Source: Ignelater luminosus (taxonomy: Eukaryota > Arthropoda > Insecta > Coleoptera > Elateridae). Taken from it: a stretch of 64,000 nt of DNA. A program made the translations under genes and the position numbers. Below are positions 26,601-38,600 of the stretch, piece by piece. The notes beneath the pieces are model-generated. The model was given only the letters and a program-made list of their open reading frames with translations, did not search any database and was not told the DNA's origin. The stretch covers positions 1-64,000 of the forward strand of contig VTPC01001799.1 in NCBI GenBank assembly GCA_011009095.1, written 5' to 3'. Numbering within the stretch: the first letter of the stretch is position 1; each line of letters starts with the position of its first letter.

Positions 26601-29600
26601 CTTTTTAATGGCAACCCCATCTTGTCTTACTGATTCTGATTCTCTTAAACATTCTGCGCACGACAAGCATACAATTATGTCAGTCGCGTAACGAGGAATG
26701 CAATATGGGGGGAGAGCAATTGTATTGTCTCAGAAATGTCACTTCATTAATAACTTTTGTGTTATCCAGTTATTAGTCGTTGTAATGGGATCTTGGGTGA
26801 TTAAAAGAATACTGACACACAATAATCATCAAAGTAGTTAATAAATAGTTGACGAATATAATAAAACAATGAATTTTGTAGTTGACAATCTGCCGACAGT
26901 ACCCAATCTTCTATCCTTTTATCGTTCTGTGTTCTTGTTATTTATTAATTTGTGTAAAGTGGTGCGTTATTTAACCGAAAAACAAAAAATCAAAATTTTG
27001 GCTATGAGGGATGTGAACTCAAGAAGTCTGCAATTTATTTAACATGACATTTCCCGATCAGACTCCCATAACATGCTGTATAGTAAGTAAGATTGAAAGA
27101 AAGTTTTGCGAAAGGGGGCATGTTAGGTGTGATCCCCGACAAGATCTAAATGCGTCAAGAAATGTGGAGTTAAATATTCTGTTGGAAGTGCAAGAAAATC
27201 CTCACAGCACTACCAGAGCGCTGACTGCTAATAATAATGTTAGTCAAACATCTGTTGTTAAGTGTTTAAGAAATCATAAATGGCATCCATACAAGGTGAG
27301 TTTAGTGCAAGAACTAAACGAAGATGATCCAGACCGTAAGCTTCAGCTTTGTGATAATATGATGGAGAGATGTAATGCTGATCCTGATTTTGTCAACCGG
27401 ATTACCTTTTCTGACAAAGCGACGTTTTGTCTTAACGGGGCGGTTAACAAACAAAATTGTTATTATTGGGCACCCCAAAACCCGCACTGTATAACGGAGG
27501 CCCATACTCAATATCCCGAAAAATTGACTATTTGAGCGGGCATTATCGGCAACTGAATTTTAGGTCCCTATTTCATTGAAGGAACCTTAACAACAGGTGA
27601 AAAGTATTTAGAACTTCTGGAAGACCATCTCGTTCCTGCTCTAGTTGAGTTGTATCCAGATAATAAAGAATCCGATGTTTCTAATACTAATTTGTTAGCA
27701 GCATGATGGAGCACCCGCCTCTATTATCGTGTTTCTGTTATGGACTATTTGAATGAAGTGAATGAAGGTCGCTGTATTGGGAGACAAGGGTCAATTAAGT
27801 GACTGGTTTGGTCTCCTGATCTCGCTCCTTAAGACTTTTTTTGTGGGGTTACCTTAAAAGTAAAATCTGTTTTAATAAACCAAATTCTATCGAGAAGATC
27901 CGAAACGAAATCCGAACGATTACCCCAGATATGCCGCATTTTTATTTATTAATTACACTTATTGTTATTAGTTAAATATGACAGTTCATAGTTATTACAA
28001 CTGATTGCAGATTGTTTAATCTGATATTAGTTAGTATTAGTTTGTAGTTGATTGGTCTCAACTTGAAATTGATTATTCTTAACTCGAAATTGGTTGTTCC
28101 CAATTTGAAAATGATTATTTCCATTTTGAAATTCATTGTTCCCAATTTGAAATTGAAAAAGTATAGTTATTGTAATTTGTTATGTTTGTATAGATTCTTA
28201 AACTCATTCATTGTTATTTCCTTGTCGCATTATTACTGAAATAATTTGTTATATCAGCATGTTAAAAACTGTATAAAAGGAAAGCTGCGATATTATTAAT
28301 AAACAGTATTAAGTATTTATTTGTTTGTTTTCTTCCAATGTATACAGCAGCTAAAAGTTTTTCAAACTAACTTGATTGAACTGTGAGAGACTGCAGTTTT
28401 GGCATATACCAAATCATCAGAGATTAATTACATAAATACGAGCAATGAAAATTTATAAAAAGCCATCGAGTAAAAAGTGATTACTCTAAAATAATAGACT
28501 CTTCCAAAAGAAATTACTTTATCTCTATTCTTCCAGTATACTGTTTTACCTTTATATCACAGTGTTTCCTGTATAGCAACAAAAAAATAGGAGGACTTAT
28601 CTGCAATTAATTAATTATTTATTGTTTTACCCAACAGTATTTTTCTCTTTCAAGAAATATTTGCCTGTAAAAATCCTTTTCTTCCTTTTTATATTGGGGT
28701 ATATTATCTCAGTTTAAACTTTTGGATCTTTTCTGGGATGCTGATTCCAATTGTAATTAAATAATAAAAACACAATTATATTTAGATTATCGCATTGAAG
28801 CATAATGAAAGTTTTGTCGAATCAACAGTGCAGTATTATACTCCAAGATGAAAATCTTATGAAATCCCCCAGGTTCTGTTTATCACCTTTCTGTACTTAC
28901 GTACCTCTAAAGTTATTTTATGATTATAGCTTCTATATACAGGCTTGTCTTTATGACGGTTATTTAGAAGTTTTATCAAAAAAATATCGAAAAGTTACGC
29001 GTTTGACTTAGTTTATTACCTACATGTTATATCCTCTTATTCTATTTATGTGTAAATAGAAGAAGAAAAGAAGTTTTCGTCTCACCTACCACTTGTCTTT
29101 GCTGTTCTTGGTCCCTTTCTCTCCGGGTTTCGAATTTAGGTGATTTACTTAGCGGTGGAAGTTCTTTTACGTTGTGATCGTGCATGGTGGGTGGTGCGGC
29201 TAATATTTCCCGGAGCTCTCGTAAAAATGCCCCAAAAAACGGCACTACGGGGCATTCTGCCATTGCCAGTGCACGGCTTAGGGCACGGTCGTATTCTGCC
29301 GATAGAAGCGCCGCCGATAGGAAGTCCAAGATCGGCAACGTTTCCTTTTCCGTAATGGACAACCAGAATGGCTTGAGTTTATTTGATCTGGAAAAATATA
29401 AGGTTATTTAACAGTGACGTGTGATTTCTCTTTAAAAACGTGTGTGTAATAATCAATTTATGTATGTAATAGACAGCATTAACAATGATAATACGAACGC
29501 AAAACGTTGTACAGCCTTTGGTATTTCAAACATGTATACTGTATTATTTCTAATGTAATTGTTATTAGCAGATATTCCAATTAATTATGGTGTTATTAAT

Positions 29601-32600
29601 TATTTTTAATGTATTGTTTGTTGGATCGAGAATGCAAATTAATGATACAAAATTATGGACATAACCAATGAACAATTATATTTTTTATTTTGTCAATAAA
29701 AAATACTTTTAATCTACATACTTTTAAAAACTACTGCTATCAGCACACCATTTTCAGTGCAATGTAATTTACTAAAACGCCAATAAATTACTGAAATAAA
29801 TTATTCTTCTTTAAAACCGCTTCATGTAAGTATATAAAAGAAATCAAATGAATGTATGTAAATAGAACAAGTTAGTAATTTATTCGCCCTGCCTTTGGCT
29901 AATGGAAAACCATTTAGAATGGTAAGCGATTTGTTCTTGATTCCTAGAATACGAATGATCCTGCAGACAAAAACGGGTACATTTTGAGTGTTCGTTCAAC
30001 TTCCTAAAGAGACTTCTGTATTCCCCAGAAAGTATCAGCGAGGCGGAAACCATTAAATGTATGTATGCATGGTAAGTATAGTAGGAACAGAAAAAGTTTT
30101 AAGTTTTATTTAAGTTCTTTAAGTATAGTAGAAACTCACTTGAAGTATTATGCATGTTATAAGCAGTTTGAACATTAACGTATTGTTACTTACTAAGTTC
30201 GGTGAAAGTGCCAATACCCAATCTTAAATTCATTACAATTATTCTAATTGTAAGTAACAGCAATATTTCAATGAAAAAATTCTACAGAATGTGCGTTTTA
30301 AGAATAAAACTATATAACTGATTACTGCATGAAATTCTATACCTTGATAACAAGTTTAACCTTTGTTACTTCGAAAGTGAAAATGAAAAAGATCAATATT
30401 GACTAATAAGATTCTTTATTAACCTAATTCTTAAGTGACATTTGACCTTTATAAAATGTTAATAAATAAATCACAGGAATTAACGGTGAATCCGGTAATA
30501 ATGGGAGTTTCTAAAAAGAAAAATCTATAATCCCTTATACAGGTAAATTTTAATTAATAAACCAAATTATACCAACATCTAGTTCGTGCGGTACAAAGTA
30601 TTTGTTGGTGGTATCATTAAAAATCTTAATGTGAATATCTTCAGTGCCAACTATTGCTCTATATAATCTCGAAAAGAATTTTCGTTTTAAATCTATTAAT
30701 TAAGTCGATATTCTTTTCAGGTACGATTCTATTAGAATATTGATTGCCTTTGTTAGACTTTAAAGTCCTGAAATTAGAACAGTTCAAATAGTGGATCACG
30801 GAACGCCGAAACTACAAAATGGAAAATTCTGTTTCATAATTCGTAAGTGTATACGATGTACTCAGTTACGTTAAGTCTCAAAAGAAGTGTCTTCCAAGGG
30901 CCAAAATAGCGGAGTAAGAACTGCTCCGATTATAATTTCAAAAATCTAAGTTAAGGCTGCGTGAAAATAAGTTGTTAGCCAGACCCAAATCAATTAAATA
31001 AGTCAATGGAATACGAAAAGAAAAGTTGTAAAATAAAACCTTACTAATCGTTTACATTAAAGGTTTCGAGAATTCTTTTCTTTGTTTTCTTCTTGTTAAA
31101 TACAGACTTCAAAGAGAAGCAATCTCAAAAAAACAGAACAACTTGAAAGGAAGGAAATGACAACGAAGAGTGCAGAATATAGTAAGATGTTCAACAATTT
31201 CTCGCAAGTCTTTTGATAGAAATAAGAGCTGGTTGCGAAGAAATGTTAGCGATTTCTCAGCCTCGCTTTCCATAAGAGACAAGTAGCGTATAGTAACATC
31301 AAAAAGGAACGTAAAAAGAAAGCATCCCATTAGTTCTCTTGCTTACAATATTGGCAAAAGCACCTAGCTTGAGTATTGAAACTTCTCCACTGCAAACAAA
31401 ATTAACACTCTTTACTTTTTCCCATGAGGTCAAGGTTAGAATTTACATTAATCACCGTCGTTTGTGCATGTGCATGGTGTTTACTGAATATTCCAAAAGA
31501 TTAACTCTACTGTATTGAATATTATAATAATTGTTAATTTATTAACAAATGTTACTTTAAAATTTTTTATATTCTGAAATCAGCCTGAAAAAAGACATGA
31601 TCGCTTTTGTCAGGTTATTTATGAATATACTAAGTACAAAAGCAGTCCTAAGTTTGCTTCTCCAGAAACAGCCCTATGTTTTTTTGTTTGACTTTGTTTA
31701 TCATTTATAAAATTTGCTATCACTTTTGTAAATATAACCTACCTTTGAAATCTTTTATTTCTCAGGATAAACATAAGCTGATAAACAGAAACTAAACAAT
31801 ATTTAGTTTGAAGCATGTTCACTGCAGAAACAGCATTTTAACATGCGTTAAGTAACATCTGGCTCAATTTTCAAATATTTATTTAACACAATAATCAAAA
31901 AATAGATACTATAAGTGTGTCTTCTCTCAAGTTGGTCAGCCGTATTTGCTTTCCAGACGTTGTCATATACCTTATCAACAAACAACGATAAAACATTTCC
32001 CATAAGTCAAACTTTAGGGATACTAGGTAGATTTTTATTGCGCCCACCCCCAACAGTTTTATTTACGGTAAACCTTGATCAATAATTTCAAAATATATTA
32101 TTCAAAATTCTTCTGCTTACATTTTCAAATAAAAAGTGTTACCCCACAGTATTTTTATCATGCTGTCCAAGCATATCGTAGACTCATTTTCTTAAAAAAT
32201 CTAGAAATACGTAGTAATATTTTGTTGACTGTACACTGCAATTGCATGAGGTGATTGTTTAAGAAACAGCATTTTTAACTTATTTAAACCCGATGTCAAA
32301 GATGAGTCAGATGTTAGCTAACACATAAAATACCTCTTTCATTAAATTTCTCAGTTGTTGCATGTTTCGGTGAGCAAAATTATGTCACACTTTTTAGAGA
32401 GTACATTAGTAAGAAACAATATCGTCCATACATACTGACAGTAAATTAGTATTTCATTTAAATTAGCGCACATCAATAAAAAATTTTATAGAATTAATGT
32501 AAAATTCAGCTATAATCGTTTGTTCTCATGAGAATCTTGCTATTGCGTGTTTCCATATCTTTTGAAATTCATCTGGTAAACGTTTTACTGAATAAGTAAT

Positions 32601-35600
32601 TCAGCTTTAACTCTTTTCAGTCTCAGGGATTATTCCTTGTCTTTTTCTAAATAACGAACATATTGAATGATTATATTTCTAGTTTAAGATGGGGGTTTAC
32701 ATTTTCTGCAAGACAATGACAAGTGTCAATCATGCTGTTTTCTCAAATTTAAATCTTATGTTTGCTCCTACTCCAGTTACAATTGCTGTAACATTTTCCC
32801 CAGGTATTTTTGGCACACCATATTTGATAAATATTCTTCTTCATATATTTCTCTAGTTCGTTAATTTTTACTTTTGGTTTGGTTCTCTCTTTAAAGATAC
32901 AAATTGTTTGTTTTGAAGATTCAATTCTATTGGTGCATTCAGTTAACGTTTCAGTTTATCTTCTCTCTTGATCTATTTTTTTCTAGCACACACTTTTCTC
33001 TGTGTTGTATCGCTTAACTGCAGAGATATCGGTATATCAATAACAATAATAGAATGTCTGATTTTCTTATCTGCGACAACAGATGAAGTGCTACGAGTAC
33101 TTGTATTCTGAAATCTCCTGAGGGACTTGACACATTTGGACCAATTCCATTTTTCTTTTTCTTCATTCGTAACTATTAAATCTATACAGTTGATATCATA
33201 AATCTTTATATTACTTGTACGTATGTTATTTTATGTTGCTTAGATGCAATTTCTAAAGTACTAGCATGACTGACTAATGTCCGCCGAATACAGCGTATAG
33301 AAACCGCGGCTAAAATTAAAAGTTGTATCAAGACACTAAAAGAAAAAGATCGTTAATAAATTAAAGCGAAAAAAATTAATTTAATAAAATAAAATGTAAT
33401 TATAAAAATCTAAATCTCAAAAATAAAATTTTATTGTAGATTGACTTTGCCTTGTGTTACATAGGTGTATACCTATGAAATGAGACTTTTTTTTTCAATT
33501 TTAAACGTTTATTAACAAAAAATGGTTACAAATTTAATCTTCAAAATAATAGCCATCGCTAGCGACACATTTTACCCATCTCTCAGGCAATTTGTGAATG
33601 CCGCGCCAAAAAAATTGGCCGTCTTTGGCCGCAATCCAATCATCGAGCCATTTTTTGGCTTCTTCGTGAGAATTGAAGCGCTGCTCGGAAAGTGCGTGGC
33701 CCATCGATGCAAACAAATGATAATCGGAAGGCGCCAAGTCTGGTGAGTAAGCCGCATGCACCAGCGGTTCCCAATCGTACGTCTCCACCAATTCCCGGGT
33801 CGCTCTTGTTCGATGTGGTGGTGCATCGTCATCAAGAAAAATTACTTTGTGACGCCGATCGGCATATTCTGGGCGTTTTCGGTGTATAGCGCTGTTCAAA
33901 TCGGCCAATTGTCGTTGGTAGCGTGCACCGTCAACTGTTTCACCTGGTTTTAATAGCTCGTACCAAATCATACCATGCTGATCCCTTGCGGCCGAAGCGA
34001 TTTGGTTTGGCCGTTGATTTTGGCTTGTGGCCGGGCGGACCATACGATCGTTTACGCTTGGGATTGGAGAAATACACCCGTAACGATTCGATGCAAAAAA
34101 GACTTCCTTTTGAACCGGGAGAGCAGCATTTCACAAGTGGTTTTTCGGTTCTCTTGCTGCCTTTCAGTCAGTTCATGCGGCACCCATCTTCCGACCTTTA
34201 AAATCATGCCCATGTCTTTCAAACGTTTGCAAATGGTTTTTTGGGTCACTCCCAACTGCTCTGCCATCATTTCTTGTGTTTGACCATCATTTTCATTCAA
34301 CAATGCTTGCAATTCGGTGTCCTCAAACTTTTTCGGTGGCCGGCCACGTTCCTCGTTCTCCACGCTAAAATCACCACTTCGGAATTTTTCAAACCACCTG
34401 AAGCACTGTGCTCTGCTTAGAGCATGTCCACCGTAAGCTTCTATAAGCATTTGATGAGCTTGAGAAGCGTTTTTCTTCAATTGATAACAGAAAATCAACG
34501 ATGTCCGCAAATCGTAGTTTGAAGGCACGAAATTCGACATTTTTAAGAGCGAAAAAAATGCGTTGTTGTATGAAACATCACAAACAATGAATTGAATATT
34601 GTTGACAGATGACAGACGAAAAAAATAAGACATTTGGGACAGTTTAAAAATACTCCTAGCGACATCTGCGGTCTAATAGCTGAAAGTCTCATTTCATAGG
34701 TATACACCTGGTACAATGGCATTCTGCATTCACAAATGTACATCTATTCAAGTTTTTAAAATGCAGTAAATAGTAGAACATACCTAAATTTCTATTAATG
34801 AAAATATAAAAAAGCTATTAAAATACATTAAAAATATAAAAGACTTCCAGTTATAATATTAACAGAGTAAATTGGCTTCTTGTTATACGCTATGTAGCGT
34901 TAAATAAAAAGGTTACCAAATACATACTATAATAAGATTAATCTCGTTTTTGTATAATACTTTGTTCATCTCCATAGCGTTGAAGATTGATGGTAGTGAA
35001 TTTACGATATTATGTTTAGAAACTATCTACCTACGAAAACCGTTGTTATTAGGCTATAGCAATTAATCTACTAATTTTTCATCAAGTGTCATTTCTTCAA
35101 TCGAGTTTGGAACAGAAACTAATAATAAAACTAGAATAACACGTAATAACAACCTTTTCACAAGCCTTTGTATTCTTAAAACAGTTTAACACTTAACGTT
35201 AGAATGCCACTTCCATATTTCTATTAAGATTGTTAATTACTTTTCTTTATTAAATTTCATCAAATAGATTAAAATCGTATCTTCAAATTACGTCATCTCC
35301 TTTATTGGATTTAATATCGTATCAGTATAATTTACAAGAGTTGCGAACACCTCGTGAGCAGTTCCTTAATTGCTGAAATGTAATGTAAAGGCAAGTAGTT
35401 TCCGCCGGCCTACAACATCCTCTACTCCGCTGGAGGCCGAAAGAAACCCCTGCCCTTATATCACTCTCTACCTTTGACGATGTCTTCTTTGATTTTCTAC
35501 GTGCTGGGGCTGGTTGCCAGTCTAGTCGGGTTTTATATTGTTATATAATATAAACAGAAATGTAACATTTTATGCACTAAAGCTAAAAACAGAAAGTACA

Positions 35601-38600
35601 AAGGAATATAAGTACATTATGTTTCATATTTTGTCATAAAAAGAATGTAATATGCATATAGTATGTATGGTGGCCCTACATTATTTTGCCTTTAAAATTT
35701 AATAATTCTTATAATTTATTCTGTGCGCACATAAAATACACAATGTCATTAGTATCTAAAGGGACTTAATTATATTTTCCATAAAATAACAAAGTCTCAG
35801 TTTTGCCTAGCCGATTAAAAACAATAATGTATAAGTGTGAAATTAGGTATAAGCATTTAACAATATAATCACCAAAAAGTATGCACATTGTATAATTCTG
35901 ACGAAACATATAATCTCTACAAATTAAAGTAAGACTGGAATGTGGACTGCACGAAGGTCAAATTATGCAGAACAATTTACATGGAATAACATTAATGCTG
36001 CTAAATCCTGCCGAATCCTATTAGCATGACTACAGCAGCCTTTTGAACTTTAAACAAATACAATTAGTAAATTAATTACTTACAGCAAGAAAAAAATGTT
36101 CTATAAGTTACCTATGCAGTTAGATTTTTTATTTGAGCACCATTACAGATGTCAGCCACTATTTTAAATACACCTTGAAAGAAGAATCAAAATAGCGTCA
36201 AAATCATTGCTCAGTTTGTTTTTTACATGACCAAAAATAGTTTGGATGCATAATCTTCCAGCTAACTGATTTTGTCAACAACAATTGATTGTTACATAAA
36301 GTTGTTTATTTTTAGAATAAGTTTTGAAATGAAAAATAACAGTTAAAGTATTACAACTAAAAAGTTCCAGAAAACTGGTTTGATTTAGAGAAATATATAT
36401 TTCTGCTTAAGCGAAAGAAATATATTTTTGTATGTAAATAACACCTACCGGGTCAACTTAGTTCTCTTGTGCTCAAGGGAAATGCATTTTGAAGTTTGTT
36501 GTTACAACTGCTTTAAATAACATTTGCATTTAAAATTCGCAATTTTTGTTTTATATTATGCAAAGTTAAATTGAAATAAAACTCCCAATATAGGATTTGT
36601 AGCATCTAAAGAAAATTCTGGCGACGAAAGCTTATTCTCATGGTTATAGAAAATTTATAAAACAAAAATTTCCAATAAAAAACAGTTCTTTTATATAAAT
36701 ACATTTTAATTTAAAATATGCGAGAACATTGTATGATGTATGATGTGCATCAATAATGTAACGTCTAGCGTTTCAGAGCGCATTAACAAAATTAACAAAA
36801 AGTATACTAGGTTTGAATTAGCAGTGGGAGTTCAGGAAAATTGAATTCATGCATGATGAATATAGAATATCCTTTGAGAATTTATATAGCACAGCCATAA
36901 AATTAATTATTCATGTAAACAAAATATTATTCTTTGTTACAAAGGTAAAAGGGGAGAACACGCAAAAATAATCATTTTTCAGGATTATTTTTACAAATAT
37001 TATTGTTGGGAATTTGGAATGTGTACAGAAGCGTAAAAATCGTTTTACAATTTTCCACCTGCACCATAAAACTTGATAAATAACCGGACACTTTCTTTAA
37101 AGTTTATATTTGGTAGAAGAAGTTTAGTACTTTCTTGTGTGGTTTTTTCAATTAAAGAAAATTTCAAGAGTTATAATATTATATTTGTTTATTATTAATA
37201 ATGTTTTCTATGAATGCTGCAGAGTACACTAAACTAACTAAGAAAAAGTCACTTTTAGAGATTTTGGAGCGTAATTGGCTTTGTTTGTGCGAAACGCGGG
37301 CAAATTATTATTCCATTATCCTAAAAGTAGTTGTTAGGTAGAGATCAATTTGTTAATTTCCGGCTAGGGTTTATAGAATTTCCTGGGAAATTTAAAACAA
37401 TTTTAAAGCGGTAGTGCCATAATTATTAAAACAACATTATTCTATAAATTATAAAATGCCTTTTCATCTCGTGTTTAAAAATATCGCAATAATTCTACAT
37501 AGTGGATATCAATCATGAAAATTAACAGTAATTTAAACAAACCTACGCACAATTATTTTCTTTTTCATTTTTTAAATAGGTTTTTACAACTGATTGATTG
37601 CTCTTGGTATATATGTGTTTCTTAAATGGGGGTACAAAAATATTAAAGAGATTATTGAAATGATAAATGTGAATTGTCCACAAAGTATTTGATTTTGAAT
37701 TATTTATTTTCATATAGGGTGTCCCGTGATATATACTCGATATTACATCAATGTTAGGTCACTACAAATTGAAATTAAGAGCGACCATTTTGGTTATTCT
37801 AATATTGTAAAAGTTATGAACATATAATAGTGGTAGACTGAAAAGTACAGAAACATGCCAAATTTAGTCTTCCTAGTTCTTCACGTTCTCGCTCTCTGAT
37901 TTGTTTCGTACAAATTTGAAAACTCTCTAGCGCCAACCTTGTTAAATTGTAAGACTTGTTTTTTTATTATCGTACAGAGCACCACTATGGAAGCGAACAA
38001 CTTAAACGGGGGTTCGATATCTCGCAAAGACACTCACCCCTCCTGACGGACGCTTATAAAACAACTCGATGTTGGTTGGTTCTAAATAACAACAGAGGGA
38101 CCTCAAAAACAAAGATCCGCCCAATTCCTCGATTTCAGGCACTAAGGTCCAGACGCTTTCTTCGATCTGTGTCTCTTCTTTTATTGAAAAGGGAGACGAC
38201 GGTTCATGGTCCCCACTGGACCCAAAGGGAATCATTATTGTAGGAGGTTAGCGCAGTTAGAAATTTTGATAATAAAATTGTTTTTCGTAGTTTTTAGTTT
38301 GCAGCTAAAGCACATAGAAGTTTACCAGTACTAATTTTGCCAAGAGCGATCAACAACAGACGCAATCCATATAATGAACCAAATTATACAGAAGAGCTGT
38401 GAATATGACATACATCGACTTATGCTGCATCGTTTTTAAATTGGCATTCGATAAGGTGAACAGACCGACTTTATTAGAAGACATGGAAGAGATTTAATTA
38501 CCTAAGGAATTGATAGAACCTAAAAAGATGATCTTCGATAACAAAACATCCAAATAAGTGTAAGAACAAAAGAAGAAAAAACAGTCTTTCTCCCGACAAA

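Larger units (their letters stand above)
24328..29089. other. PLCE intron with inverted repeat and two DD41D copies
   Basis: 4.8 kb intron. The left third (24328-25459) is extremely AT-rich with nothing identifiable. Then come the large inverted repeat (25460-25835), a DD41D transposase fragment (25890-26340), a longer DD41D copy (26460-27945) and a 21-bp tandem repeat (28048-28152). The last 900 bases before the exon show no feature. Confidence 0.6.

Noticed and set aside
33522-34283. Several plus-strand ORFs of 65-102 codons
   Set aside because: They are shadows of the minus-strand mariner transposase.
38002-38235. 77-codon minus-strand ORF in a GC-richer block
   Set aside because: No recognisable domain, and a similar-length ORF lies opposite; it is probably part of an unclassified repeat within the TIR-bracketed composite.
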